Positions 50,698 through 64,000 are shown, counted from the first letter of the stretch. The stretch is 64,000 bases of DNA from Bos javanicus (GCF_032452875.1 NW_026893842.1:248001-312000), one strand, 5' to 3'. Made by a program: numbers and translations. Notes: generated from the sequence alone by a model not told the origin.

Positions 50698-51508
50698 GGT
50701 GGCGACCGAACAGGGACCTCAGGAGGCAATACTCAAAGAGCTGAGCAGACACGAACCACGCAATCAGCAGGCAATAAGCATGGAGCTCAGCAGTGACGAA
50801 TCATGCTGCTCAACTGGCAATAATCAAGCACGTGACCAGGCAGGAATCACGCAGCTCAGCTGGCAATTGTCAAGCAGATGAGCCGACAGGAATCACGCAG
50901 CTCAGCTGGCAATTGTCATGCAGATGAGCCGGCAGGAATCACGCAGCTCAGCAGGCCCTGATCACGTGACTCTGCAGGCACTGATCACGTGGCTGATCAA
51001 GTCCAGATCACGTGACTGAGCATGCACTGATCACGTGGCTATCATGCACTGATGACGTGACTGCGCATGCACTGATGACGTGGCTGATCGGGCACTGATC
51101 ACATGGCTCATCATGCACTGATCACGTGTTTATCAGGCAATGATCAGTGACTGACAGGCGCTGATCATGGGACTGTGCACGCACTGATCACGTGGCTATC
51201 ATGCACTGATCACGTGACTGCGCATGCACTGATGACGTGGCTGTTCGGGCACTGATCACGTGTTTATCAGGCAGTGATCAGTGACTGACAGGCGCTGATC
51301 AGGGGACTGTGCACGCACTGATCAGGTGGCTGATCAGGAACTGACCACCTGACCGCGCATGCAGTGATCACGTGGCTGGTCGTTCACTGATCACGTGTTT
51401 ATCATACGGTGATCACGTGACTGAGAGGCGCTGATCACGTGACTGTGCCGTCAGTGATCACGTGGCTGAGCAGGCACTGATATCGTGACTGAGCATGCAC
51501 TGATCATG

Positions 51509-52109
51509 TGCCGGGAGCCGGGGAGGCATTCCACTCTGGACAAAGGTCATGAGGAAGGAGGCTCGGCATACGCAAATGCGGGATCGAGCCTCAGGAGTCC
51601 ACCCGGATATTCTCGAGCATCTCCCCCCAAAAAAACCGGAGTCTGCCTACTGTATTGCTTTGTGCTCTCACCTCTGATTTCACTGGGGGCTGTCCCCCAC
51701 CACCATCTCGCTCTCTCTGTCAAAGAGTTAACTTACAGCTCCAATTCATAAAGTTCCTTGTCATTCTTCCCTTTAACTTCCAGCTGAGTCTCCATCTGGA
51801 GCGCGGAACCCACCACGCTTACTAATTATGCCTGGGCTGCTAAGACCCACTCGAGAAGGTGTCTAGGGTGAGGCACCTTTCGCTATTCGAGAGGGCGCCT
51901 GCGGCCTACGTAAGTGGTGCAAACTTCTTGTCTTGAAGTTTGATTGGTCTTCCGCGTAAACCAAGCTACTCAGTCTCTTTTCTCCACCGAATTTTCCTAC
52001 TGAGCTCTCCTCATACTATTATTCTTGACATCTCTGATTAGCATATAAATAGTCGCCTAGGCCATCTCTCCTTCGAATACCCTGGATCAGTTGGGGCTGG
52101 TCCCCGGCA
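51509..52109 (+). mobile_element. ERV LTR copy 38
   Basis: 601 bp, C6A7, ccgg; unit 1412 bp. Confidence 0.88.
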
Positions 52110-52920
52110 GGTGGCGACCGAACAGGGACCTCAGGAGGCAATACTCAAAGAGCTGAGCAGACACGAACCACGCAATCAGCAGGCAATAAGCATGGAGCTC
52201 AGCAGTGACGAATCATGCTGCTCAACTGGCAATAATCAAGCACGTGACCAGGCAGGAATCACGCAGCTCAGCTGGCAATTGTCAAGCAGATGAGCCGACA
52301 GGAATCACGCAGCTCAGCTGGCAATTGTCATGCAGATGAGCCGGCAGGAATCACGCAGCTCAGCAGGCCCTGATCACGTGACTCTGCAGGCACTGATCAC
52401 GTGGCTGATCAAGTCCAGATCACGTGACTGAGCATGCACTGATCACGTGGCTATCATGCACTGATGACGTGACTGCGCATGCACTGATGACGTGGCTGAT
52501 CGGGCACTGATCACATGGCTCATCATGCACTGATCACGTGTTTATCAGGCAATGATCAGTGACTGACAGGCGCTGATCATGGGACTGTGCACGCACTGAT
52601 CACGTGGCTATCATGCACTGATCACGTGACTGCGCATGCACTGATGACGTGGCTGTTCGGGCACTGATCACGTGTTTATCAGGCAGTGATCAGTGACTGA
52701 CAGGCGCTGATCAGGGGACTGTGCACGCACTGATCAGGTGGCTGATCAGGAACTGACCACCTGACCGCGCATGCAGTGATCACGTGGCTGGTCGTTCACT
52801 GATCACGTGTTTATCATACGGTGATCACGTGACTGAGAGGCGCTGATCACGTGACTGTGCCGTCAGTGATCACGTGGCTGAGCAGGCACTGATATCGTGA
52901 CTGAGCATGCACTGATCATG

Positions 52921-53521
52921 TGCCGGGAGCCGGGGAGGCATTCCACTCTGGACAAAGGTCATGAGGAAGGAGGCTCGGCATACGCAAATGCGGGATCGAG
53001 CCTCAGGAGTCCACCCGGATATTCTCGAGCATCTCCCCCCAAAAAAACCGGAGTCTGCCTACTGTATTGCTTTGTGCTCTCACCTCTGATTTCACTGGGG
53101 GCTGTCCCCCACCACCATCTCGCTCTCTCTGTCAAAGAGTTAACTTACAGCTCCAATTCATAAAGTTCCTTGTCATTCTTCCCTTTAACTTCCAGCTGAG
53201 TCTCCATCTGGAGCGCGGAACCCACCACGCTTACTAATTATGCCTGGGCTGCTAAGACCCACTCGAGAAGGTGTCTAGGGTGAGGCACCTTTCGCTATTC
53301 GAGAGGGCGCCTGCGGCCTACGTAAGTGGTGCAAACTTCTTGTCTTGAAGTTTGATTGGTCTTCCGCGTAAACCAAGCTACTCAGTCTCTTTTCTCCACC
53401 GAATTTTCCTACTGAGCTCTCCTCATACTATTATTCTTGACATCTCTGATTAGCATATAAATAGTCGCCTAGGCCATCTCTCCTTCGAATACCCTGGATC
53501 AGTTGGGGCTGGTCCCCGGCA
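52921..53521 (+). mobile_element. ERV LTR copy 39
   Basis: 601 bp, C6A7, ccgg; unit 1412 bp. Confidence 0.88.
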
Positions 53522-54332
53522 GGTGGCGACCGAACAGGGACCTCAGGAGGCAATACTCAAAGAGCTGAGCAGACACGAACCACGCAATCAGCAGGCAATA
53601 AGCATGGAGCTCAGCAGTGACGAATCATGCTGCTCAACTGGCAATAATCAAGCACGTGACCAGGCAGGAATCACGCAGCTCAGCTGGCAATTGTCAAGCA
53701 GATGAGCCGACAGGAATCACGCAGCTCAGCTGGCAATTGTCATGCAGATGAGCCGGCAGGAATCACGCAGCTCAGCAGGCCCTGATCACGTGACTCTGCA
53801 GGCACTGATCACGTGGCTGATCAAGTCCAGATCACGTGACTGAGCATGCACTGATCACGTGGCTATCATGCACTGATGACGTGACTGCGCATGCACTGAT
53901 GACGTGGCTGATCGGGCACTGATCACATGGCTCATCATGCACTGATCACGTGTTTATCAGGCAATGATCAGTGACTGACAGGCGCTGATCATGGGACTGT
54001 GCACGCACTGATCACGTGGCTATCATGCACTGATCACGTGACTGCGCATGCACTGATGACGTGGCTGTTCGGGCACTGATCACGTGTTTATCAGGCAGTG
54101 ATCAGTGACTGACAGGCGCTGATCAGGGGACTGTGCACGCACTGATCAGGTGGCTGATCAGGAACTGACCACCTGACCGCGCATGCAGTGATCACGTGGC
54201 TGGTCGTTCACTGATCACGTGTTTATCATACGGTGATCACGTGACTGAGAGGCGCTGATCACGTGACTGTGCCGTCAGTGATCACGTGGCTGAGCAGGCA
54301 CTGATATCGTGACTGAGCATGCACTGATCATG

Positions 54333-54933
54333 TGCCGGGAGCCGGGGAGGCATTCCACTCTGGACAAAGGTCATGAGGAAGGAGGCTCGGCATACGCAAA
54401 TGCGGGATCGAGCCTCAGGAGTCCACCCGGATATTCTCGAGCATCTCCCCCCAAAAAAACCGGAGTCTGCCTACTGTATTGCTTTGTGCTCTCACCTCTG
54501 ATTTCACTGGGGGCTGTCCCCCACCACCATCTCGCTCTCTCTGTCAAAGAGTTAACTTACAGCTCCAATTCATAAAGTTCCTTGTCATTCTTCCCTTTAA
54601 CTTCCAGCTGAGTCTCCATCTGGAGCGCGGAACCCACCACGCTTACTAATTATGCCTGGGCTGCTAAGACCCACTCGAGAAGGTGTCTAGGGTGAGGCAC
54701 CTTTCGCTATTCGAGAGGGCGCCTGCGGCCTACGTAAGTGGTGCAAACTTCTTGTCTTGAAGTTTGATTGGTCTTCCGCGTAAACCAAGCTACTCAGTCT
54801 CTTTTCTCCACCGAATTTTCCTACTGAGCTCTCCTCATACTATTATTCTTGACATCTCTGATTAGCATATAAATAGTCGCCTAGGCCATCTCTCCTTCGA
54901 ATACCCTGGATCAGTTGGGGCTGGTCCCCGGCA
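54333..54933 (+). mobile_element. ERV LTR copy 40
   Basis: 601 bp, C6A7, ccgg; unit 1412 bp. Confidence 0.88.
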
Positions 54934-55744
54934 GGTGGCGACCGAACAGGGACCTCAGGAGGCAATACTCAAAGAGCTGAGCAGACACGAACCACGCAAT
55001 CAGCAGGCAATAAGCATGGAGCTCAGCAGTGACGAATCATGCTGCTCAACTGGCAATAATCAAGCACGTGACCAGGCAGGAATCACGCAGCTCAGCTGGC
55101 AATTGTCAAGCAGATGAGCCGACAGGAATCACGCAGCTCAGCTGGCAATTGTCATGCAGATGAGCCGGCAGGAATCACGCAGCTCAGCAGGCCCTGATCA
55201 CGTGACTCTGCAGGCACTGATCACGTGGCTGATCAAGTCCAGATCACGTGACTGAGCATGCACTGATCACGTGGCTATCATGCACTGATGACGTGACTGC
55301 GCATGCACTGATGACGTGGCTGATCGGGCACTGATCACATGGCTCATCATGCACTGATCACGTGTTTATCAGGCAATGATCAGTGACTGACAGGCGCTGA
55401 TCATGGGACTGTGCACGCACTGATCACGTGGCTATCATGCACTGATCACGTGACTGCGCATGCACTGATGACGTGGCTGTTCGGGCACTGATCACGTGTT
55501 TATCAGGCAGTGATCAGTGACTGACAGGCGCTGATCAGGGGACTGTGCACGCACTGATCAGGTGGCTGATCAGGAACTGACCACCTGACCGCGCATGCAG
55601 TGATCACGTGGCTGGTCGTTCACTGATCACGTGTTTATCATACGGTGATCACGTGACTGAGAGGCGCTGATCACGTGACTGTGCCGTCAGTGATCACGTG
55701 GCTGAGCAGGCACTGATATCGTGACTGAGCATGCACTGATCATG

Positions 55745-56345
55745 TGCCGGGAGCCGGGGAGGCATTCCACTCTGGACAAAGGTCATGAGGAAGGAGGCTC
55801 GGCATACGCAAATGCGGGATCGAGCCTCAGGAGTCCACCCGGATATTCTCGAGCATCTCCCCCCAAAAAAACCGGAGTCTGCCTACTGTATTGCTTTGTG
55901 CTCTCACCTCTGATTTCACTGGGGGCTGTCCCCCACCACCATCTCGCTCTCTCTGTCAAAGAGTTAACTTACAGCTCCAATTCATAAAGTTCCTTGTCAT
56001 TCTTCCCTTTAACTTCCAGCTGAGTCTCCATCTGGAGCGCGGAACCCACCACGCTTACTAATTATGCCTGGGCTGCTAAGACCCACTCGAGAAGGTGTCT
56101 AGGGTGAGGCACCTTTCGCTATTCGAGAGGGCGCCTGCGGCCTACGTAAGTGGTGCAAACTTCTTGTCTTGAAGTTTGATTGGTCTTCCGCGTAAACCAA
56201 GCTACTCAGTCTCTTTTCTCCACCGAATTTTCCTACTGAGCTCTCCTCATACTATTATTCTTGACATCTCTGATTAGCATATAAATAGTCGCCTAGGCCA
56301 TCTCTCCTTCGAATACCCTGGATCAGTTGGGGCTGGTCCCCGGCA
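55745..56345 (+). mobile_element. ERV LTR copy 41
   Basis: 601 bp, C6A7, ccgg; unit 1412 bp. Confidence 0.88.
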
Positions 56346-57156
56346 GGTGGCGACCGAACAGGGACCTCAGGAGGCAATACTCAAAGAGCTGAGCAGACAC
56401 GAACCACGCAATCAGCAGGCAATAAGCATGGAGCTCAGCAGTGACGAATCATGCTGCTCAACTGGCAATAATCAAGCACGTGACCAGGCAGGAATCACGC
56501 AGCTCAGCTGGCAATTGTCAAGCAGATGAGCCGACAGGAATCACGCAGCTCAGCTGGCAATTGTCATGCAGATGAGCCGGCAGGAATCACGCAGCTCAGC
56601 AGGCCCTGATCACGTGACTCTGCAGGCACTGATCACGTGGCTGATCAAGTCCAGATCACGTGACTGAGCATGCACTGATCACGTGGCTATCATGCACTGA
56701 TGACGTGACTGCGCATGCACTGATGACGTGGCTGATCGGGCACTGATCACATGGCTCATCATGCACTGATCACGTGTTTATCAGGCAATGATCAGTGACT
56801 GACAGGCGCTGATCATGGGACTGTGCACGCACTGATCACGTGGCTATCATGCACTGATCACGTGACTGCGCATGCACTGATGACGTGGCTGTTCGGGCAC
56901 TGATCACGTGTTTATCAGGCAGTGATCAGTGACTGACAGGCGCTGATCAGGGGACTGTGCACGCACTGATCAGGTGGCTGATCAGGAACTGACCACCTGA
57001 CCGCGCATGCAGTGATCACGTGGCTGGTCGTTCACTGATCACGTGTTTATCATACGGTGATCACGTGACTGAGAGGCGCTGATCACGTGACTGTGCCGTC
57101 AGTGATCACGTGGCTGAGCAGGCACTGATATCGTGACTGAGCATGCACTGATCATG

Positions 57157-57757
57157 TGCCGGGAGCCGGGGAGGCATTCCACTCTGGACAAAGGTCATGA
57201 GGAAGGAGGCTCGGCATACGCAAATGCGGGATCGAGCCTCAGGAGTCCACCCGGATATTCTCGAGCATCTCCCCCCAAAAAAACCGGAGTCTGCCTACTG
57301 TATTGCTTTGTGCTCTCACCTCTGATTTCACTGGGGGCTGTCCCCCACCACCATCTCGCTCTCTCTGTCAAAGAGTTAACTTACAGCTCCAATTCATAAA
57401 GTTCCTTGTCATTCTTCCCTTTAACTTCCAGCTGAGTCTCCATCTGGAGCGCGGAACCCACCACGCTTACTAATTATGCCTGGGCTGCTAAGACCCACTC
57501 GAGAAGGTGTCTAGGGTGAGGCACCTTTCGCTATTCGAGAGGGCGCCTGCGGCCTACGTAAGTGGTGCAAACTTCTTGTCTTGAAGTTTGATTGGTCTTC
57601 CGCGTAAACCAAGCTACTCAGTCTCTTTTCTCCACCGAATTTTCCTACTGAGCTCTCCTCATACTATTATTCTTGACATCTCTGATTAGCATATAAATAG
57701 TCGCCTAGGCCATCTCTCCTTCGAATACCCTGGATCAGTTGGGGCTGGTCCCCGGCA
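57157..57757 (+). mobile_element. ERV LTR copy 42
   Basis: 601 bp, C6A7, ccgg; unit 1412 bp. Confidence 0.88.
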
Positions 57758-58568
57758 GGTGGCGACCGAACAGGGACCTCAGGAGGCAATACTCAAAGAG
57801 CTGAGCAGACACGAACCACGCAATCAGCAGGCAATAAGCATGGAGCTCAGCAGTGACGAATCATGCTGCTCAACTGGCAATAATCAAGCACGTGACCAGG
57901 CAGGAATCACGCAGCTCAGCTGGCAATTGTCAAGCAGATGAGCCGACAGGAATCACGCAGCTCAGCTGGCAATTGTCATGCAGATGAGCCGGCAGGAATC
58001 ACGCAGCTCAGCAGGCCCTGATCACGTGACTCTGCAGGCACTGATCACGTGGCTGATCAAGTCCAGATCACGTGACTGAGCATGCACTGATCACGTGGCT
58101 ATCATGCACTGATGACGTGACTGCGCATGCACTGATGACGTGGCTGATCGGGCACTGATCACATGGCTCATCATGCACTGATCACGTGTTTATCAGGCAA
58201 TGATCAGTGACTGACAGGCGCTGATCATGGGACTGTGCACGCACTGATCACGTGGCTATCATGCACTGATCACGTGACTGCGCATGCACTGATGACGTGG
58301 CTGTTCGGGCACTGATCACGTGTTTATCAGGCAGTGATCAGTGACTGACAGGCGCTGATCAGGGGACTGTGCACGCACTGATCAGGTGGCTGATCAGGAA
58401 CTGACCACCTGACCGCGCATGCAGTGATCACGTGGCTGGTCGTTCACTGATCACGTGTTTATCATACGGTGATCACGTGACTGAGAGGCGCTGATCACGT
58501 GACTGTGCCGTCAGTGATCACGTGGCTGAGCAGGCACTGATATCGTGACTGAGCATGCACTGATCATG

Positions 58569-59169
58569 TGCCGGGAGCCGGGGAGGCATTCCACTCTGGA
58601 CAAAGGTCATGAGGAAGGAGGCTCGGCATACGCAAATGCGGGATCGAGCCTCAGGAGTCCACCCGGATATTCTCGAGCATCTCCCCCCAAAAAAACCGGA
58701 GTCTGCCTACTGTATTGCTTTGTGCTCTCACCTCTGATTTCACTGGGGGCTGTCCCCCACCACCATCTCGCTCTCTCTGTCAAAGAGTTAACTTACAGCT
58801 CCAATTCATAAAGTTCCTTGTCATTCTTCCCTTTAACTTCCAGCTGAGTCTCCATCTGGAGCGCGGAACCCACCACGCTTACTAATTATGCCTGGGCTGC
58901 TAAGACCCACTCGAGAAGGTGTCTAGGGTGAGGCACCTTTCGCTATTCGAGAGGGCGCCTGCGGCCTACGTAAGTGGTGCAAACTTCTTGTCTTGAAGTT
59001 TGATTGGTCTTCCGCGTAAACCAAGCTACTCAGTCTCTTTTCTCCACCGAATTTTCCTACTGAGCTCTCCTCATACTATTATTCTTGACATCTCTGATTA
59101 GCATATAAATAGTCGCCTAGGCCATCTCTCCTTCGAATACCCTGGATCAGTTGGGGCTGGTCCCCGGCA
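58569..59169 (+). mobile_element. ERV LTR copy 43
   Basis: 601 bp, C6A7, ccgg; unit 1412 bp. Confidence 0.88.
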
Positions 59170-59980
59170 GGTGGCGACCGAACAGGGACCTCAGGAGGCA
59201 ATACTCAAAGAGCTGAGCAGACACGAACCACGCAATCAGCAGGCAATAAGCATGGAGCTCAGCAGTGACGAATCATGCTGCTCAACTGGCAATAATCAAG
59301 CACGTGACCAGGCAGGAATCACGCAGCTCAGCTGGCAATTGTCAAGCAGATGAGCCGACAGGAATCACGCAGCTCAGCTGGCAATTGTCATGCAGATGAG
59401 CCGGCAGGAATCACGCAGCTCAGCAGGCCCTGATCACGTGACTCTGCAGGCACTGATCACGTGGCTGATCAAGTCCAGATCACGTGACTGAGCATGCACT
59501 GATCACGTGGCTATCATGCACTGATGACGTGACTGCGCATGCACTGATGACGTGGCTGATCGGGCACTGATCACATGGCTCATCATGCACTGATCACGTG
59601 TTTATCAGGCAATGATCAGTGACTGACAGGCGCTGATCATGGGACTGTGCACGCACTGATCACGTGGCTATCATGCACTGATCACGTGACTGCGCATGCA
59701 CTGATGACGTGGCTGTTCGGGCACTGATCACGTGTTTATCAGGCAGTGATCAGTGACTGACAGGCGCTGATCAGGGGACTGTGCACGCACTGATCAGGTG
59801 GCTGATCAGGAACTGACCACCTGACCGCGCATGCAGTGATCACGTGGCTGGTCGTTCACTGATCACGTGTTTATCATACGGTGATCACGTGACTGAGAGG
59901 CGCTGATCACGTGACTGTGCCGTCAGTGATCACGTGGCTGAGCAGGCACTGATATCGTGACTGAGCATGCACTGATCATG

Positions 59981-60581
59981 TGCCGGGAGCCGGGGAGGCA
60001 TTCCACTCTGGACAAAGGTCATGAGGAAGGAGGCTCGGCATACGCAAATGCGGGATCGAGCCTCAGGAGTCCACCCGGATATTCTCGAGCATCTCCCCCC
60101 AAAAAAACCGGAGTCTGCCTACTGTATTGCTTTGTGCTCTCACCTCTGATTTCACTGGGGGCTGTCCCCCACCACCATCTCGCTCTCTCTGTCAAAGAGT
60201 TAACTTACAGCTCCAATTCATAAAGTTCCTTGTCATTCTTCCCTTTAACTTCCAGCTGAGTCTCCATCTGGAGCGCGGAACCCACCACGCTTACTAATTA
60301 TGCCTGGGCTGCTAAGACCCACTCGAGAAGGTGTCTAGGGTGAGGCACCTTTCGCTATTCGAGAGGGCGCCTGCGGCCTACGTAAGTGGTGCAAACTTCT
60401 TGTCTTGAAGTTTGATTGGTCTTCCGCGTAAACCAAGCTACTCAGTCTCTTTTCTCCACCGAATTTTCCTACTGAGCTCTCCTCATACTATTATTCTTGA
60501 CATCTCTGATTAGCATATAAATAGTCGCCTAGGCCATCTCTCCTTCGAATACCCTGGATCAGTTGGGGCTGGTCCCCGGCA
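59981..60581 (+). mobile_element. ERV LTR copy 44
   Basis: 601 bp, C6A7, ccgg; unit 1412 bp. Confidence 0.88.
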
Positions 60582-61392
60582 GGTGGCGACCGAACAGGGA
60601 CCTCAGGAGGCAATACTCAAAGAGCTGAGCAGACACGAACCACGCAATCAGCAGGCAATAAGCATGGAGCTCAGCAGTGACGAATCATGCTGCTCAACTG
60701 GCAATAATCAAGCACGTGACCAGGCAGGAATCACGCAGCTCAGCTGGCAATTGTCAAGCAGATGAGCCGACAGGAATCACGCAGCTCAGCTGGCAATTGT
60801 CATGCAGATGAGCCGGCAGGAATCACGCAGCTCAGCAGGCCCTGATCACGTGACTCTGCAGGCACTGATCACGTGGCTGATCAAGTCCAGATCACGTGAC
60901 TGAGCATGCACTGATCACGTGGCTATCATGCACTGATGACGTGACTGCGCATGCACTGATGACGTGGCTGATCGGGCACTGATCACATGGCTCATCATGC
61001 ACTGATCACGTGTTTATCAGGCAATGATCAGTGACTGACAGGCGCTGATCATGGGACTGTGCACGCACTGATCACGTGGCTATCATGCACTGATCACGTG
61101 ACTGCGCATGCACTGATGACGTGGCTGTTCGGGCACTGATCACGTGTTTATCAGGCAGTGATCAGTGACTGACAGGCGCTGATCAGGGGACTGTGCACGC
61201 ACTGATCAGGTGGCTGATCAGGAACTGACCACCTGACCGCGCATGCAGTGATCACGTGGCTGGTCGTTCACTGATCACGTGTTTATCATACGGTGATCAC
61301 GTGACTGAGAGGCGCTGATCACGTGACTGTGCCGTCAGTGATCACGTGGCTGAGCAGGCACTGATATCGTGACTGAGCATGCACTGATCATG

Positions 61393-61992
61393 TGCCGGGA
61401 GCCGGGGAGGCATTCCACTCTGGACAAAGGTCATGAGGAAGGAGGCTCGGCATACGCAAATGCGGGATCGAGCCTCAGGAGTCCACCCGGATATTCTCGA
61501 GCATCTCCCCCCAAAAAACCGGAGTCTGCCTACTGTATTGCTTTGTGCTCTCACCTCTGATTTCACTGGGGGCTGTCCCCCACCACCATCTCGCTCTCTC
61601 TGTCAAAGAGTTAACTTACAGCTCCAATTCATAAAGTTCCTTGTCATTCTTCCCTTTAACTTCCAGCTGAGTCTCCATCTGGAGCGCGGAACCCACCACG
61701 CTTACTAATTATGCCTGGGCTGCTAAGACCCACTCGAGAAGGTGTCTAGGGTGAGGCACCTTTCGCTATTCGAGAGGGCGCCTGCGGCCTACGTAAGTGG
61801 TGCAAACTTCTTGTCTTGAAGTTTGATTGGTCTTCCGCGTAAACCAAGCTACTCAGTCTCTTTTCTCCACCGAATTTTCCTACTGAGCTCTCCTCATACT
61901 ATTATTCTTGACATCTCTGATTAGCATATAAATAGTCGCCTAGGCCATCTCTCCTTCGAATACCCTGGATCAGTTGGGGCTGGTCCCCGGCA
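61393..61992 (+). mobile_element. ERV LTR copy 45
   Basis: 600 bp, C6A6, ccgg; unit only 1277 bp, because the satellite that follows lost one duplicated block. Confidence 0.88.
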
Positions 61993-62669
61993 GGTGGCGA
62001 CCGAACAGGGACCTCAGGAGGCAATACTCAAAGAGCTGAGCAGACACGAACCACGCAATCAGCAGGCAATAAGCATGGAGCTCAGCAGTGACGAATCATG
62101 CTGCTCAACTGGCAATAATCAAGCACGTGACCAGGCAGGAATCACGCAGCTCAGCTGGCAATTGTCAAGCAGATGAGCCGACAGGAATCACGCAGCTCAG
62201 CTGGCAATTGTCATGCAGATGAGCCGGCAGGAATCACGCAGCTCAGCAGGCCCTGATCACGTGACTCTGCAGGCACTGATCACGTGGCTGATCAAGTCCA
62301 GATCACGTGACTGAGCATGCACTGATCACGTGGCTATCATGCACTGATGACGTGACTGCGCATGCACTGATGACGTGGCTGATCGGGCACTGATCACATG
62401 GCTCATCATGCACTGATCACGTGTTTATCAGGCAATGATCAGTGACTGACAGGCGCTGATCAGGGGACTGTGCACGCACTGATCAGGTGGCTGATCAGGA
62501 ACTGACCACCTGACTGCGCATGCAGTGATCACGTGGCTGGTCGTTCACTGATCACGTGTTTATCATACGGTGATCACGTGACTGAGAGGCGCTGATCACG
62601 TGACTGTGCCGTCAGTGATCACGTGGCTGAGCAGGCACTGATATCGTGACTGAGCATGCACTGATCATG
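61993..62669 (+). repeat. Satellite segment of unit 45 with 134-bp block loss
   Basis: The sequence passes from block 1 (GGCAATGATCAGTGACTGAC) straight into block 2 (GATCAGGGGACTGTG) at about 62425-62465. The loss is 134 bp, the exact offset between the two blocks. CCTGACTGCGC here (usual CCTGACCGCGC) is shared with the window start and unit 6. Confidence 0.87.
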
Positions 62670-63270
62670 TGCCGGGAGCCGGGGAGGCATTCCACTCTGG
62701 ACAAAGGTCATGAGGAAGGAGGCTCGGCATACGCAAATGCGGGATCGAGCCTCAGGAGTCCACCCGGATATTCTCGAGCATCTCCCCCCAAAAAAACCGG
62801 AGTCTGCCTACTGTATTGCTTTGTGCTCTCACCTCTGATTTCACTGGGGGCTGTCCCCCACCACCATCTCGCTCTCTCTGTCAAAGAGTTAACTTACAGC
62901 TCCAATTCATAAAGTTCCTTGTCATTCTTCCCTTTAACTTCCAGCTGAGTCTCCATCTGGAGCGCGGAACCCACCACGCTTACTAATTATGCCTGGGCTG
63001 CTAAGACCCACTCGAGAAGGTGTCTAGGGTGAGGCACCTTTCGCTATTCGAGAGGGCGCCTGCGGCCTACGTAAGTGGTGCAAACTTCTTGTCTTGAAGT
63101 TTGATTGGTCTTCCGCGTAAACCAAGCTACTCAGTCTCTTTTCTCCACCGAATTTTCCTACTGAGCTCTCCTCATACTATTATTCTTGACATCTCTGATT
63201 AGCATATAAATAGTCGCCTAGGCCATCTCTCCTTCGAATACCCTGGATCAGTTGGGGCTGGTCCCCGGCA
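62670..63270 (+). mobile_element. ERV LTR copy 46
   Basis: 601 bp, C6A7, ccgg. This is the last LTR in the window, and its unit is cut by the window end. Confidence 0.88.
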
Positions 63271-64000
63271 GGTGGCGACCGAACAGGGACCTCAGGAGGC
63301 AATACTCAAAGAGCTGAGCAGACACGAACCACGCAATCAGCAGGCAATAAGCATGGAGCTCAGCAGTGACGAATCATGCTGCTCAACTGGCAATAATCAA
63401 GCACGTGACCAGGCAGGAATCACGCAGCTCAGCTGGCAATTGTCAAGCAGATGAGCCGACAGGAATCACGCAGCTCAGCTGGCAATTGTCATGCAGATGA
63501 GCCGGCAGGAATCACGCAGCTCAGCAGGCCCTGATCACGTGACTCTGCAGGCACTGATCACGTGGCTGATCAAGTCCAGATCACGTGACTGAGCATGCAC
63601 TGATCACGTGGCTATCATGCACTGATGACGTGACTGCGCATGCACTGATGACGTGGCTGATCGGGCACTGATCACATGGCTCATCATGCACTGATCACGT
63701 GTTTATCAGGCAATGATCAGTGACTGACAGGCGCTGATCATGGGACTGTGCACGCACTGATCACGTGGCTATCATGCACTGATCACGTGACTGCGCATGC
63801 ACTGATGACGTGGCTGTTCGGGCACTGATCACGTGTTTATCAGGCAGTGATCAGTGACTGACAGGCGCTGATCAGGGGACTGTGCACGCACTGATCAGGT
63901 GGCTGATCAGGAACTGACCACCTGACCGCGCATGCAGTGATCACGTGGCTGGTCGTTCACTGATCACGTGTTTATCATACGGTGATCACGTGACTGAGAG
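63271..64000 (+). repeat. Partial satellite segment after LTR 46
   Basis: It holds the primer site, class B dimers, the 157-bp block and the 134-bp block in standard order, ending in a class A monomer. The next LTR would be expected near 64082, so the array continues to the right. Confidence 0.9.

Larger units (their letters stand above)
1..64000 (+). repeat. LTR-bearing satellite array, dominant unit 1412 bp (bovine 1.711a-like)
   Basis: Forty-six LTR copies recur in one orientation with start-to-start distances mostly of 1411 or 1412 bp. Exceptions are 1185, 1367, 1438, 1209, 1142, 1345 and 1208 bp on the left, and 1393, 1367, 1421 and 1277 bp further right. Between LTRs the DNA is made of ~23-bp monomers in two classes: a GATC/CACGTG-rich class and a diverged CAGCTG-bearing class. 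From memory, this patchwork of 'Sau' and 'Pvu' 23-bp segments is described for bovine satellite 1.706, and a ~1.4 kb relative with an LTR-like insert for 1.711a. The organism is therefore inferred to be Bos or a close bovid. Satellite identity is certain; the exact name is likely but unchecked. Confidence 0.95.

Noticed and set aside
1..64000. CRISPR array
   Set aside because: The short repeats are contiguous and mutually similar with no unique spacers, and the LTR and primer-site context is eukaryotic.
1..64000. Macrosatellite carrying a gene in each unit (DUX4-like)
   Set aside because: No unit has a coding frame beyond about 113 codons, and none shows a homeobox or other domain.
1..64000. 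CENP-B box in each unit
   Set aside because: The core pattern NTTCGNNNNANNCGGGN was looked for by eye on both strands. Candidates such as CTTCGAATACCCTGG and CACCCGGATATTCTCGAG fail at required bases.
1..64000. Forty-six independent LTR insertions
   Set aside because: All copies share the insertion base, orientation and right-hand truncation, so amplification after one insertion is far simpler.

Overview
The whole window is one head-to-tail satellite DNA array of a mammal. By unit size and internal build it is very probably the bovine-type satellite that I remember as 1.711a, from cattle or a close relative; that name is from memory and no search was run. I see no protein-coding gene, tRNA, rRNA or CRISPR. 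Short open frames recur in register with the repeat, but they have no codon or domain signal and are not annotated as genes.

Layout: 46 copies of a ~600 bp retroviral-type long terminal repeat (LTR), all on the + strand, alternate with ~540-840 bp of short-period satellite. The dominant LTR-to-LTR period is 1412 bp (1411 when a C/A tract is one base shorter). Each unit holds, in order: (1) an LTR with TGCCGGG...CCCGGCA ends, an inverted CCAAT box and a TATA box; (2) two bases later, a 17/18 match to a tRNA-Lys3 type retroviral primer-binding site, with no retroviral interior after it; (3) about 240 bp of diverged 23-bp monomers (class B), partly organised as 46-bp dimers and containing CAGCTG; (4) about 550 bp of 23-bp monomers (class A) beginning GATCACGTG, with an internal tandem duplication of 157 and 134 bp. 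The LTR interrupts a class A monomer at the same base in every unit, so it inserted once and then spread with the array.

Region by region: units 1-10 (about 1-13,450) vary in length (1142-1438 bp) and sequence. Units 11-46 are almost uniform, apart from a 45-bp deletion in unit 16, a 134-bp deletion in unit 45 and locally scrambled patches in units 14, 26 and 36. The array runs off both ends of the window: base 1 lies inside a class A monomer of the 134-bp block, and base 64,000 lies about 80 bp before the next expected LTR.

The parts may act together as transcribed pericentromeric satellite: each LTR carries a promoter-like TATA pointing into the satellite, and each full unit carries 14 CACGTG E-boxes. 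Whether any of this is active cannot be seen from sequence. 'Unit N' below means LTR N plus the satellite up to LTR N+1.
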